A stretch of DNA of 64,000 nucleotides from Streptomyces phyllanthi (GCF_009377205.1 NZ_VJZE01000002.1:1-64000), one strand, 5' to 3'. Numbered from the stretch's first letter, positions 7,983 to 17,014 are shown. The notes: generated from the letters alone by a model not told the origin. Made by a program: numbers and translations.

Positions 7983-8675
7983 GTGACGGCACGTGGGAGC
8001 ACCTCAAAGACGCTCGCTGCTCTTGCTGAGCGTATTCGATACGCCACCGGCACCGACTGGGACCAGCTGTGGGACCGCGCGGACCCAGGCGACCCGGCGA
8101 TCAGCAGCGTCGTCGACGCCTATCGCAACCTGTTTCGTGCCGAGCAAGCCGTCACGTTCCACCGCGAATCGCTCAATGGGCTGTCCAGTGGTCGCTACGA
8201 GATCGACCAGGCTTTCGTACCCCGACTCCAGCGTGCCCTCCGGGCTTTGGTTGAGGCGGTGGAGGAGCGTCTCCGGTGCCGGGATGAACTGCTCAACGTT
8301 CTGGAACCGCTGGAACATGCGGCCGACCAGCAACGCCAGGCACAGAACGTCGCGGCTTCTGCGGCGGACCTCCCCGCCTTGATCGCCATCGCGCACGGTG
8401 GCGCCACTCTGCGCGAGAACCTGCTCAGCCACCGCATCTCGGTCGTCACATCCTCCGGCAGGCGGATCCCGTGGTCCGCCTACCAGCGGTTGGAGGCCGC
8501 CGGATTCGTCACCCGCGACACCTCCCATCCGCTGCACGCCGGCCAGCCGGTCTCCCTCACCCCCTCTGGCCGTACCGCCCTGACCCAGGCCCGCGCCGAC
8601 ACCGTCATTGCTGCCCCAGCACCAGCCCACCGCACTGGCGCCTTCCCCTCTGCAGTACCGCCGCATCGCCGCTGA
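7983..8675 (+). CDS. Paralogue family member 1 (helical domain plus winged-helix-like C-terminus)
   Basis: The first 115 residues match the pattern shared with the four small proteins encoded at 8698, 9936, 10400 and 10871. That pattern is an N-terminal ALAERIRYATG helix, a central helix with AEQAVTFHRESLNGL, then PRLQRALRALVEAVEERLR and a terminal LLNVLEP-type helix. The C-terminal 100 residues differ: LLSHRISVVTSSGRRIPWSAY, FVTRDTS and VSLTPSGRTAL look like a winged helix that could bind DNA. No known family was recognised. It begins 12 bp after the XRE gene. Confidence 0.6.
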   Translation: MTARGSTSKTLAALAERIRYATGTDWDQLWDRADPGDPAISSVVDAYRNLFRAEQAVTFHRESLNGLSSGRYEIDQAFVPRLQRALRALVEAVEERLRCRDELLNVLEPLEHAADQQRQAQNVAASAADLPALIAIAHGGATLRENLLSHRISVVTSSGRRIPWSAYQRLEAAGFVTRDTSHPLHAGQPVSLTPSGRTALTQARADTVIAAPAPAHRTGAFPSAVPPHRR

Positions 8676-8697
8676 CCTTCACGAAAGCACCCTGCCC

Positions 8698-9051
8698 ATG
8701 ACTGCACCTTCGACCGATCGGTTCAGCCCTGCCCTCGCCCACCTCACCCAGCGCATCCAGGACACCTTCGGCTCGAGCCCCGAGGACCCCACCCTCCTCG
8801 AGGACGACCCCATGACGGCATTGATCGGCCGCAAGTACGCCGACGTGCTCGACTCGGTCGCCGAGGTTGAGGCCTCCCGTGCTCACCTCCGCGACCTCGT
8901 GGCCCGGTTCACCGGCGATGACCCAAAGGAGATACGGCACATCGCCTGCGTCGCCGACCGCCTCGCGGGCGAGACTTCACGGCGCAACTATCACCTGCAG
9001 ACCGCCCAGGCTGCCGCCACGGACCGTGCTGCCGTCAAGGGACACCGGTGA
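8698..9051 (+). CDS. Paralogue family member 2 (small helical protein)
   Basis: The 117-aa product is almost entirely helical. It begins LAHLTQRIQDTFG, followed by YADVLDSVAEVEASRAHLRDL and VADRLAGETSRRNYHL, which align with the neighbouring members. The central charged AE-x-x-V-x-x-x-R-x-x-L-x-x-L element is kept. The ATG at 8698 was chosen because the homology begins there. The function is unknown and no catalytic residues are apparent. Confidence 0.55.
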   Translation: MTAPSTDRFSPALAHLTQRIQDTFGSSPEDPTLLEDDPMTALIGRKYADVLDSVAEVEASRAHLRDLVARFTGDDPKEIRHIACVADRLAGETSRRNYHLQTAQAAATDRAAVKGHR

Positions 9052-9081
9052 CGTACACCGCCTGCTACCGCGGGGAAGCCG

Positions 9082-9855
9082 ATGCTCGGATATGACGTCA
9101 ACTTCCGGATCGACGGGTACCGCGCGGCCGACTCCACCGTGGAGGAAGCGTTCTGGATACACATCGCGCTGGACGAGGACTGCCTGCATCCGCTCGCCGA
9201 GCACCATGATCCGGACGGTGGTCACAGCTACTTTCTCCTGCACAACAGTGCCGCAACGTGGGGCCACCCTGGCGACCCGCAGCTCGTCCCACTGCACCTG
9301 ATCCGCGACATCGACAGCCGGACCTTCCGTTTTGAGGCTGTCGAACTGCCGCTGCCGTCGATGGCCCAGTCCTGGCTGATCGCCCGCGGCTGTCCGAAGG
9401 GGGCCATTAGTCTCCCACCGGGGATGGGCAGCACGTCGGCTGACGCTCTGACGCGCGAGCTGGAGGAGCAGCTCATGGACGGCGGAGACCATTACGCCCT
9501 GCTGGCTCACTACACCAACGACACCGTCGCCCGGCCGGAGACGACCGTCCTGTTGCGGTCCCTCGACGAGCGGGACCCGCAGCCGTTCCGGATCTTCGTT
9601 GAAGAGGCGGACCTGGAGACGCGGACCCACACACTGCGCGAAGGCGCCTTCGCGACGTACGCCGACGCCCTCGACTGGCTGGGCAGCCGGGAAACACCGC
9701 TGCCCGCGCCGCACGCCGACGCGTCGCGCGGTTCCTTCGTCCCCCGTGCAAAGACCGCGCGGCCCACCAGCAGCCATATGCCAGCCGGCCCGTCGGCGCG
9801 ACCTCACATCCCGCCACCTGGTCCGCCGTCTGGAGCGGCCGGACCACGCCGATAG
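9082..9855 (+). CDS. Hypothetical protein, unrecognised family
   Basis: The 257-aa product has a probable globular region at residues 1-215 and a Pro/Ala/Arg-rich tail. It contains aromatic and acidic blocks such as FRIDGYRAADSTVEEAFW and LDEDCLHPLAEHHDP. It shows no signal peptide, membrane helix or familiar catalytic motif. It interrupts the run of small helical paralogues (members 2 and 3). Coding character is supported by codon bias and tight packing. No function is proposed. Confidence 0.55.
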   Translation: MLGYDVNFRIDGYRAADSTVEEAFWIHIALDEDCLHPLAEHHDPDGGHSYFLLHNSAATWGHPGDPQLVPLHLIRDIDSRTFRFEAVELPLPSMAQSWLIARGCPKGAISLPPGMGSTSADALTRELEEQLMDGGDHYALLAHYTNDTVARPETTVLLRSLDERDPQPFRIFVEEADLETRTHTLREGAFATYADALDWLGSRETPLPAPHADASRGSFVPRAKTARPTSSHMPAGPSARPHIPPPGPPSGAAGPRR

Positions 9856-9935
9856 CCCAGAGAAATCGCCACCTCGCCCGACCAGAAGTGGAGCCATGTG
9901 CTGCTTCTTGCCCTTCCGCACACGGGAGTTGACCG

Positions 9936-10391
9936 ATGACCGATGACCAGCTGTCCCTGCTCACTCACCGCATCGAGCAGAGCTTCGGCCACACGATCAA
10001 CGAAATGCGACAGGAGGTCTCAACCGCCTCACATCCAGGCGACGTTCGAGACCTGATCGTGCACTGGTACGACCACGTCGCCCATGCAACGGAGGTGGTA
10101 AAGCACCATCGGGCCGCGCACCTGGCGCACGTCGCCGCCGATGATGCCGCGGGAATACGGACCACCGCCGATGCCCTCGCCGGCGCCATCAGGTCGCGTG
10201 ACGCCCGTGCTCAGACCCTGACCTATCTGATCAAGCGGCACGCCTCGGCTCCCCACGCTCCCGATTTCGAGCCCGCTCGGCGAGCCGCTGAGGCCGCATC
10301 CCGCAGCACCTTCCCAGTGCTCAGGCCCCTGCCGGAGCACGCTACTCCGCCGCGTGCCGCCCTCTCCCCTACCCGCGGCCGGAGCCGCTAG
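9936..10391 (+). CDS. Paralogue family member 3 (small helical protein)
   Basis: The 151-aa product opens with LLTHRIEQSFGHTINEMRQE, close to KRIEAAHGHTLAELKQQ of member 5. It continues with WYDHVAHATEVVKHHRAAHL and TADALAGAIRSRDARAQTLT, matching the shared three-helix plan. The last 45 residues are a Pro/Arg-rich tail. The ATG overlaps an upstream GATGACCGATGACC repeat, so initiation at 9936 or one codon pair away is equally possible. The function is unknown. Confidence 0.55.
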   Translation: MTDDQLSLLTHRIEQSFGHTINEMRQEVSTASHPGDVRDLIVHWYDHVAHATEVVKHHRAAHLAHVAADDAAGIRTTADALAGAIRSRDARAQTLTYLIKRHASAPHAPDFEPARRAAEAASRSTFPVLRPLPEHATPPRAALSPTRGRSR

Positions 10392-10399
10392 AGAGTCCG

Positions 10400-10849
10400 G
10401 TGCCCGCCTCCCTGAAACCCACCAGCATGGACAGGGCCATCCAAGACGCCTTCGGTCAGCCCCTCGACGCTCTGCACGCCCAAGCCACCCACGACACCAC
10501 CCGTCCCGCGCTCCGCCAGGCACTGGAGATGCGGTCCTTCCTGGCGGTCGTCGAGGAGCAGTACGACCAAGTCCGCGCACGGATCCACCAGACCACTGCG
10601 CCCGGCACCGCACCGAACCCCGAAGACCTCGCCTTCGCCATCCAGTGGCTGTTGGCCATCCATCACGCACACACCACCTACACCGGCGCAATCACATCCT
10701 TGCTGCGCACCATGCCGCCCCATCAGGCCACGCCCGTCCTCAGCCCACGCGGCCTGGACAAACCTCCGCGCAGTGCACGCACCACCGAGCCGCTGCCTGC
10801 GCTCTCCGCCCTTGAGGCCCCCTCCCCGCGCACCGCCCATATCCGCTAG
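10400..10849 (+). CDS. Paralogue family member 4 (small helical protein)
   Basis: The 149-aa product carries MDRAIQDAFGQPLDALHAQA, RSFLAVVEEQYDQVRARIH and AIQWLLAIHHAHTTYTGAI, aligning with the other members in order and spacing. The C-terminal 45 residues are a Pro/Ser/Arg-rich tail. It starts 8 bp after member 3. Products of this size and helical content could form homo- or hetero-oligomers with their paralogues, but this is inference only. Confidence 0.55.
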   Translation: MPASLKPTSMDRAIQDAFGQPLDALHAQATHDTTRPALRQALEMRSFLAVVEEQYDQVRARIHQTTAPGTAPNPEDLAFAIQWLLAIHHAHTTYTGAITSLLRTMPPHQATPVLSPRGLDKPPRSARTTEPLPALSALEAPSPRTAHIR

Positions 10850-10870
10850 TCACGAGGCAGGAAGTACGGC

Positions 10871-11266
10871 TTGGAAGTCCACACCAGCGAGTTGCAGAAA
10901 CGGATCGAAGCCGCGCACGGCCACACGCTCGCCGAGCTGAAACAGCAGGCAGAAGCCGCGCCGCAGGACGCGGGGATGCTCGGAGCCCTGCTCACCGTCC
11001 ACGACGACCTCAGGTTCGCTGAGTACACCGTTGGGTTCCAGCTGCAGCGGCTGCGCCAGCTCGTAGATCCGGAGCGCCAGGGCGGCGACTTCGACGTCAG
11101 CCACATGGCCGACTGCATCCAGCGCCTCGCCCAGGCCCACAGCGCGCGCAAGGCCCACACCGCCGCGCTGACGGCACTGCTTGATGCGACACGACCCACG
11201 TCCGCCACCACCCCGGCCGCCGCCGGACCGACCTCTCCCGCAGCCGAGTCCGGCCGATCGCGTTGA
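10871..11266 (+). CDS. Paralogue family member 5 (small helical protein)
   Basis: The 131-aa product has KRIEAAHGHTLAELKQQAE, then LLTVHDDLRFAEYTVGFQL and ADCIQRLAQAHSARKAHTAAL, the clearest version of the shared pattern. A TTG start at 10871 is supported by AGGCAGGAAG upstream. A Ser/Ala/Pro tail follows. It is the last of the five related genes and lies 34 bp before the HxlR gene. The function is unknown. Confidence 0.55.
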   Translation: MEVHTSELQKRIEAAHGHTLAELKQQAEAAPQDAGMLGALLTVHDDLRFAEYTVGFQLQRLRQLVDPERQGGDFDVSHMADCIQRLAQAHSARKAHTAALTALLDATRPTSATTPAAAGPTSPAAESGRSR

Positions 11267-11300
11267 CCCGTCCCCCCGTACGAACAAGGGAAGTTTCTCC

Positions 11301-12173
11301 ATGGCAGTTGCCGCGTCCGTACCCGCCTCCGAAGCCACCGAAATCGGGCACGTCCATGAAGCGGTGGGCGTGCTCGCCCCCCGTTGGAGCGTGTGGGTCC
11401 TGCAGACTCTTCAGCACCACGGCACGCCGATGCGTTTCGCCGAGATCCAGCAGAAGCTGCCGATCGTCTACCCCACCTCGCTCACCCAGCGCCTTCAGCG
11501 GCTCACGGACGACGGGCTCCTCACACTGGAACCTCAAGAAGCCGGTCGCACCGTGTACGCCCTCACCGAGCAGTCCTCCCAGCTCACCCCCGTCTACGCG
11601 GCACTCGCTGACTGGGCGCGGGTGAACCTCGAAGACGTGGGGCCGACCGCGCACGCGCAGCAGGCTGAAGACGCACTCACCCTGCTATCCGGCAAGTACA
11701 CCACCGACGTGTTGTGGGCCCTGCGGAAGCACGGCGAGCTGCGCTCGGGAGAGCTGTGGCGCCTCATTTGCCCCGAAGTCTCACAGATGAACATCTCGCA
11801 CCGGCTGCGTCAGCTCCGCGAGGACGGCCTGGTGGCCCGCACAGGTGAGGGCACCCGGTCGCCGTACCACCTGACCCCGGCAGCTGCCGGGCTCGGATCC
11901 GTCTACGAGGCGATATCCGCCTGGTCAACCGGACGGGCGATCGCCACGGGCAGCACCCGTGCCGTGTGGGGCTCGCCCACCACCAACCATCAGGCCACCG
12001 GTTCGGTCGCGGCAGCGGCGATCGCGGCCAGCCCGCGAGTGAGTGCCTCGGTCACAGTGGCACGGGTAGAGCCGACGTGGCGACGCGCCGACCTCTTCTC
12101 ACACGCCGCCCCCATACAGCCGCGTTCCGCCGACACCCTGGCTGGACCCCACCACAGCGGGCGCACACGATGA
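11301..12173 (+). CDS. Tandem HxlR-type transcriptional regulator
   Basis: The 290-aa product contains two consecutive HxlR winged-helix units. The first (about 10-95) has APRWSVWVLQTLQ, MRFAEIQQKLP and LTQRLQRLTDDGLL. The second (about 115-205) has LLSGKYTTDVLWAL, LRSGELWRLI and ISHRLRQLREDGLV. A single chain may therefore imitate the usual HxlR dimer. The CxxS/Cys sensor positions of redox HxlR members are not obvious. The ATG has AAGGGAAG upstream. The C-terminal 85 residues look disordered. Confidence 0.8.
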   Translation: MAVAASVPASEATEIGHVHEAVGVLAPRWSVWVLQTLQHHGTPMRFAEIQQKLPIVYPTSLTQRLQRLTDDGLLTLEPQEAGRTVYALTEQSSQLTPVYAALADWARVNLEDVGPTAHAQQAEDALTLLSGKYTTDVLWALRKHGELRSGELWRLICPEVSQMNISHRLRQLREDGLVARTGEGTRSPYHLTPAAAGLGSVYEAISAWSTGRAIATGSTRAVWGSPTTNHQATGSVAAAAIAASPRVSASVTVARVEPTWRRADLFSHAAPIQPRSADTLAGPHHSGRTR

Positions 12174-12268
12174 GCACCGAGCGTTCCGGCATGGAGCTGG
12201 GTACGACGACCATCACCGAGGCGCTCGGCCTCACGCCGACGCAGCTGCGGAGGCGTGTTGACCGCTGA
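12170..12268 (+). CDS. 32-aa micro-ORF coupled to DUF317 gene
   Basis: The start overlaps the HxlR stop (ATGA) and the end overlaps the start of the DUF317 gene by 14 bp in another frame. The peptide contains GTTTITEALGLTPTQL, which resembles GFTTTIEELRILE of the micro-ORF at 17269 that also precedes a DUF317 reading frame. It may be a translational coupler or a real small protein. It is supported by overlaps only. Confidence 0.4.
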   Translation: MSTERSGMELGTTTITEALGLTPTQLRRRVDR

Positions 12269-13067
12269 CCAGCCGACAGCACTCGACTCTCACACGCTCG
12301 TACACGTCTCACCTGGTTACCTCGCCGGTCCCAGGGACCCGGGCGAAGCGACCTTGGTCGCCTGGCCGTTCCTCGCAACGGGCGACTGGATCAGGCACTG
12401 TCCTCCCCGCGGCTACATCCTCACCAGCAGCCCGTGCCAGAGGATCAGGGCCGGCTTCCTCCCCGACGGGACCGGCCGGGGAATGTGGAGGACCGCTGCG
12501 TACGACGATCCCTTCGCTGCCTCGTACTGGACTGCCGTGCTCGACTACGGCATCCCGGAGGAGATCCTCGGCGCCTTCCACCAGGTTTTGGCCAACAGCT
12601 ACAACGACGGCGACAGCTTCCTCTCCGGTGACACGTCCACCGCCCCCGGGTATCTGCCGTTGCTGAACAGCGGCTGGAACCACGACGTGAGCACCAGCGG
12701 GAAGCAGACCTTCACCGCGCCGGACCACATTGCCCAGCTCACCCATAGCTGCGGAGCTAGCCCGAGCCCTGACTACTTCTCCTGGCGGATCAACTCCGGG
12801 CGACACGACGGCCACTGGGAGGCAGCCTTCACCTGCCGCACGCCGCCCCGACTGATCGGCGCCTTCACTGCCGCGATGGTCAGCAGCGAACCCTTGACGC
12901 GCACGATCGGGCAACTGCCGCCCGCCCACCTCCCGTACGTAACCCTCGCCCCGATCGCCACCGACACCGACCACGCCAGCGCCCGGAGGGGCCGTTCCAC
13001 GCGGACCGCGTCCTGCCTGCCCGCGCTACCTGTGCCCACCGTCACGCCACCTCACCGACACCGGTGA
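12255..13067 (+). CDS. DUF317-domain protein
   Basis: The 270-aa product appears to contain two DUF317 units. Each has an aromatic core with a Trp-x-Ala-x-Phe-type strand followed by a helix: YWTAVLDYGIPEEILGAF in the first and HWEAAFTCRTPPRLIGAF in the second. SSPCQRIRAGFLPDG matches the conserved strand that precedes them. DUF317 proteins are abundant in Streptomyces, and their function is not known. The start could be the GTG at 12255 or the adjacent TTG. Confidence 0.7.
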   Translation: MLTADQPTALDSHTLVHVSPGYLAGPRDPGEATLVAWPFLATGDWIRHCPPRGYILTSSPCQRIRAGFLPDGTGRGMWRTAAYDDPFAASYWTAVLDYGIPEEILGAFHQVLANSYNDGDSFLSGDTSTAPGYLPLLNSGWNHDVSTSGKQTFTAPDHIAQLTHSCGASPSPDYFSWRINSGRHDGHWEAAFTCRTPPRLIGAFTAAMVSSEPLTRTIGQLPPAHLPYVTLAPIATDTDHASARRGRSTRTASCLPALPVPTVTPPHRHR

Positions 13068-13303
13068 GCAGCGGCCGCGACCGCAATGCGCGCCCCGGAC
13101 CGGCCGTCACAGGCGCTATTCCGCCGCATTTACGCGCCGCGCGCAGCCGACGCCCTGGCCAGGACCCGTCGTGGCGGCCGCCGTCAGCCAGCTGAGCAGG
13201 CGCGGCGTCATGCAAGAACGTGCCGACCTGCCCATCGTGCCCTGTCCCCTCCCTGCTTTCTCGCTCACGGAGTCACGTGCTCATCCCATTCTCCGAATCC
13301 CCG

Positions 13304-13435
13304 ATGTCCCGTATCAGACACAATTCGTGTTCTTCCATCGTTCTGGCTCACGCGCAGGAGCCGTACCGCAACATCGACATCCAGGTCCTCCAGACTCCGC
13401 ATGCGGACGTGGCTGACACGGGCCTTGTCACATGA
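13304..13435 (+). CDS. 43-aa ORF coupled to MFS gene
   Basis: A short frame begins at an ATG and ends in ACATGA, so that its stop overlaps the ATG of the MFS gene. The peptide includes YRNIDIQVLQTPHADVAD, which has ordinary amino-acid composition rather than the Arg/Ala bias of noncoding frames here. It could be a leader peptide or a small protein. The remaining sequence from 13068 to 13303 shows no recognisable gene. Confidence 0.35.
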   Translation: MSRIRHNSCSSIVLAHAQEPYRNIDIQVLQTPHADVADTGLVT

Positions 13436-14595
13436 GAGGCACCGTCGCGACCGACGCGATACGCAGCCGTCGCCTGTTGATGGGCTATTTCGCCGGGCTC
13501 GGCGTGGTGATGGCCGTCTGGGGCGCCAGGATGCCAGCCGTCCAGCAGGCTGCGGAACTGAGCACTGCAGCTCTCGCGCTGGTGCTGCTCGCCGCCGCCA
13601 TCGGCATGGTGCTTGGGCTTCAGGTCGGCGGACGTCTCGCCCAACCCTCCCGACACCCCATACTGCTGACCAGCGGCACCGTCGGCCTCGCTGTCGCTCT
13701 CGCAGCTCTGGGTCTGTGCCGCAGCCAGGGCATCCTCCTCGTCGGGGCGCTCGTCTTCGGCGCCGCACACGGTGTCCTGGACGTGGCTGCCAACTCGGCG
13801 GCCGTACGCTGCCAAGACGCCTACGGGCGCCCGATCATGGCCGCCTTCCACGCCGCCTACAGCCTCGGTGCCCTGGCTGGCGCCTCTCTCGCCGCCGCTA
13901 CCGCCCATACCTCGCACACCTCGCTGTTCGCCATAGTCGGCGCCGTAGCCGTGGGCGGAGCCCTAGCCGCAGCTCCGGGGTCCCGGTGTCTGGGAGTGCG
14001 CACCCTCGCCCCCCGCCACACCCCTTCCTTGCACCACGTCGACGATCAAAGCGGCTTGCCCCGGCCAAGGTTGTGGTTGCTGGGCGCGCTGGCGGCCTCG
14101 TGCCTGCTCGGAGAGGGAGCCGCCGCTGACTGGGCAGCAGTCCACCTGCACAGCCTCGATGCCTCGGCGGCGACGAGCGCGGCGGCGTTCGCCCTCTACA
14201 GCGCGGCCATGGCCGGCGGGCGGCTCGCCGGCGACCGACTCACCGCTCGCTTCGGCGCCGCAGCCGTCGTGCGCACCGGCGCTGTCCTGGCCGCGACCGG
14301 CCTCACCATGGGCCTAGTCCTCCCCGGCGTTGAGCCAGCGCTGCTCGGTTGGGCTGCGTTCGGACTGGGCTTGTCCGTCACCGTCCCGTCCCTGATCACG
14401 GCCGCAGGAACTGGCGGTCCGCGAGCAGTCGCCACCGTCGCGGTCACCGGCTACCTCGGCCTGCTCGCGGGTCCCGCCCTGGTCGGCGCCCTCGCCAGCA
14501 TCACCACCCTGCCCACCTCGCTGCTGCTGCCCGCCCTCCTCGCAGCCGCCGTCGCCGCCCTGTCCCACCAAGCCTTGGAGAACTCCACCCCTTGA
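13432..14595 (+). CDS. MFS transporter
   Basis: The 387-aa product has about twelve hydrophobic helices, with the half-way loop near residues 180-215. The conserved MVLGLQVGGRLAQ segment after helix 2 and GRLAGDRLTARFG after helix 8 correspond to the MFS loop motifs. It resembles sugar/drug efflux-type MFS members. The start is coupled to the 43-aa ORF and its stop to the HAD gene (TTGA), which suggests a transport and phosphatase unit. The substrate is unknown. Confidence 0.8.
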   Translation: MRGTVATDAIRSRRLLMGYFAGLGVVMAVWGARMPAVQQAAELSTAALALVLLAAAIGMVLGLQVGGRLAQPSRHPILLTSGTVGLAVALAALGLCRSQGILLVGALVFGAAHGVLDVAANSAAVRCQDAYGRPIMAAFHAAYSLGALAGASLAAATAHTSHTSLFAIVGAVAVGGALAAAPGSRCLGVRTLAPRHTPSLHHVDDQSGLPRPRLWLLGALAASCLLGEGAAADWAAVHLHSLDASAATSAAAFALYSAAMAGGRLAGDRLTARFGAAAVVRTGAVLAATGLTMGLVLPGVEPALLGWAAFGLGLSVTVPSLITAAGTGGPRAVATVAVTGYLGLLAGPALVGALASITTLPTSLLLPALLAAAVAALSHQALENSTP

Positions 14596-15305
14596 CCGTC
14601 AAAGCCCTTCACTCAACCGGCCTGGAAGCAGCGATCGTTGACTACAACGGCGTACTGGGCCTGCAACCTACGACAGACATGTGGGCCCGCCTCGCTAACC
14701 TCGCCGGGTGGCCCGACGGACACCTCGACTCCTTCCAGCACGCCTTCTGGCAGGCCCGCGAGGCGTACGACGCCGGGGCACTGAGCGATCTGGCCTTCTG
14801 GGCGCAGGTTCTCGGCAGCCATCCCGGCCCCCGGCTGTTGCGTGAGCTGCGCGCGGTCGACACCGCCATGTGGACCCGGATCGACGCCCGCGTGCTGGCC
14901 ATCCTGTACCGCGCCCACCGAACGGGCCTGCCAATGGTGCTGCTGTCCAACGCGCCCCACGCCTTGAGCAACGTCCTCGACGCCACCAACTGGCGGCGCA
15001 AGCTGATGACCGAGGCGCTCTACTCGGCCCGTCTCGGCCTGTGCAAGCCCGATCCCGCCATCTATGAACACGCCCTGGCAGCCACCGGCTCCACCGATCC
15101 CACACGCGTCCTGTTCATCGACGACCGCGCGGACAACTGCCACGCTGCCGCCCGCCTGGGCCTACGCACGTTGCACTACATCGGCCAACCCGCCGACCTG
15201 GAACAGCACCTGCTGCCGACTCGCCCGGCCAGCGTCTCCCGTCCGGCACCACCGTCTCCGCCGCGTGCCGCGGTGCCCCTCGCCGGCTCGCGCAGCCGCC
15301 GATGA
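14592..15305 (+). CDS. HAD-like hydrolase
   Basis: The 237-aa product has HAD motifs in order: VDYNGVLG (motif I nucleophile Asp, with Asn at the +2 position), LLSNAP (motif II Ser), KPDPAIYEHA (motif III Lys) and FIDDRADN (motif IV). A helical cap lies between motifs I and II. The +2 Asn instead of Asp departs from classical phosphatases, although DYxGVL variants occur in the superfamily. It starts at a TTG overlapping the MFS stop, and its stop overlaps the next ATG. Confidence 0.8.
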   Translation: MTVKALHSTGLEAAIVDYNGVLGLQPTTDMWARLANLAGWPDGHLDSFQHAFWQAREAYDAGALSDLAFWAQVLGSHPGPRLLRELRAVDTAMWTRIDARVLAILYRAHRTGLPMVLLSNAPHALSNVLDATNWRRKLMTEALYSARLGLCKPDPAIYEHALAATGSTDPTRVLFIDDRADNCHAAARLGLRTLHYIGQPADLEQHLLPTRPASVSRPAPPSPPRAAVPLAGSRSRR

Positions 15306-16213
15306 ACGGTCCGTTCGATCGCTCCCGGACCGCCATGCCCGCTCGTCCCCCGTCAGACGCCGAGCTCCCTGACGGGGACATCCTCGTATCCCCCCGCTAC
15401 CTCGCTTGCTCCACGGCCATCGGCGACCCCGCGCTCCAGCCCATGCTCGACCTGGGCTGGGAACTCCGCCACGACGACCTTGGAAATGCCTACGTCTCCT
15501 CCCCGGACCAGCGCATCCGCGTCGGATACATGCCCGAAGGCGAGGACAACGCCCTCTGGCGGATCACCGCGTACCAGGATGTCTTCGCCTCTCCACGCTG
15601 GGCCTGCACCTTCAGCGACATGGCCCCGACAGAGTTCGTAACCGCCGTCACCACGGTCCTGGCGAAGGTGCACACCGACGGCCCCGAGCACTACTTGCGT
15701 AACTACCCGTGGCAGACCTACAAATCCGTCGCCCCTTTGGTCTCCGCAAACTGGTCCCGACAAGCGGCGCTCCAGCAGGTCTCTTTCACCGCGCCCGACA
15801 ACCTCGCTGGCCTCGTCTACGACCGGCGAGCACTCGGCCACGAGCGCGAACTGACCACGAACGACACCCGTTGGTACCTCTGGGGCGGACCGAAGGGGTA
15901 CTACCGCTGGTACGGCACCTTCTCCACCCACACCCCCGCCCACATCGTCACCGCGGCCACCACCGCCGTGGTCGATCCCACCCCCGTCGCCCGCTGGAAC
16001 GCCGAGGTCTACGGACCACTGCGGGCACACGCGGAGATCACCCCGATCGCACCGCGGCCCGCACCAACCCCGACCCCCCTCGACATACATCGCGCCCACG
16101 TCGCGCACGCCCGCACCATCCCGAACGCCGCCAGCACGCTGCGCTGGTCCACAACCAGCCCACCGCGCCGAAGATCACCCGCGCCGCCCGAGCAGCGGAT
16201 CCGAACACGCTGA
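15302..16213 (+). CDS. DUF317-domain protein
   Basis: The 303-aa product repeats the two-unit DUF317 plan. It has VSSPDQRIRVGYMPEG and WACTFSDMAPTEFVTAVTTV in the first unit, then YYRWYGTFSTHTPAHIVTA in the second. The last 60 residues are Pro/Arg/Thr-rich and probably disordered. It overlaps the HAD gene by 4 bp and is followed by a strong hairpin at 16265-16295 that probably ends the operon. Confidence 0.7.
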   Translation: MNGPFDRSRTAMPARPPSDAELPDGDILVSPRYLACSTAIGDPALQPMLDLGWELRHDDLGNAYVSSPDQRIRVGYMPEGEDNALWRITAYQDVFASPRWACTFSDMAPTEFVTAVTTVLAKVHTDGPEHYLRNYPWQTYKSVAPLVSANWSRQAALQQVSFTAPDNLAGLVYDRRALGHERELTTNDTRWYLWGGPKGYYRWYGTFSTHTPAHIVTAATTAVVDPTPVARWNAEVYGPLRAHAEITPIAPRPAPTPTPLDIHRAHVAHARTIPNAASTLRWSTTSPPRRRSPAPPEQRIRTR

Positions 16214-16264
16214 CCGGCCGTTCCTCTCGCTGGGACCGCTGCTTCGCGGTCAGGCCGCTGACGA

Positions 16265-16295
16265 ACAACGCCCCGCTAATCCAGCGGGGCGTTGT
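16265..16295 (+). terminator. Rho-independent-like hairpin
   Basis: Perfect arms CAACGCCCCGCT and AGCGGGGCGTTG surround the loop AATCC, extended by one A-T pair to 13 bp. There is no long T tract, as is common in Streptomyces. It lies 52 bp after the DUF317 stop. Confidence 0.75.
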
Positions 16296-16495
16296 CGTCT
16301 GTCGCCGGACTGACGCCAGCCCGCGTCCGGAGGGGTTGAGAAATCTGTGCACGAACCAGTTCCCCGGCCGGTGCACCGAAACCCTCACGGCCCGGGCCTG
16401 GCCACCGGCGTGGGAGACCACCGTCCCATGCACCACAAGAAAGGGAACGAAGCCCCGGCGCATCGGATGATTGAGAAAAGCGGAAGACTTGGCAC

Positions 16496-17014
16496 ATGGA
16501 CGCAGGACTCGCCGCGCTGCTGGGCGCCGCTGTCGGCTCCGTCGCCACTCTTGGTGCCGCGATCGTGAGCGGCCGGGCACAGGCACGGGCACAGCATGAT
16601 CACTGGCGCCGTCAGCACCGCCGCGACGCATACGCCAACTACCTCAGTGCTCTCCATGATCGCGACATCGCTATGGACGCAATCCTCGACGCATTACGTT
16701 CGGACGACCCCGACCTACCTGACGTCGACGAGAAGATGCGCCGCTTCGTCACCCTGGCCCGCGAGGTCCACCGCGCCGCCGAAGTCGTCATCCTCGAAGG
16801 GCCGGATTCCATCGCGCAAGTCGCCTCGCGAGTCACCCACGCCTCCAGCAACCTCTCCCGAGTTATGCGGCGGATGGCCGAGAACGCTCACGCGGGAGAC
16901 ACCACCCGCAAAGCCGAGGACACCGCACTTGCCGCTGAACGCGAGCACATCCTCTACCGAGCAGTCAAGGACTTCCGCCTCGCAGCCCGCAGTGTCATCG
17001 GCAATACGAAGTGA
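16496..17014 (+). CDS. Membrane-anchored helical protein
   Basis: The 172-aa product has an N-terminal hydrophobic segment (LAALLGAAVGSVATLGAAIV) followed by a long charged, helix-rich cytosolic part. That part starts GRAQARAQHDHWRRQHRRDA. This short-anchor plus helical-bundle layout is frequent among Streptomyces hypothetical proteins. No enzymatic motif is visible. It begins a new transcription unit after the terminator at 16265-16295. Confidence 0.6.
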   Translation: MDAGLAALLGAAVGSVATLGAAIVSGRAQARAQHDHWRRQHRRDAYANYLSALHDRDIAMDAILDALRSDDPDLPDVDEKMRRFVTLAREVHRAAEVVILEGPDSIAQVASRVTHASSNLSRVMRRMAENAHAGDTTRKAEDTALAAEREHILYRAVKDFRLAARSVIGNTK

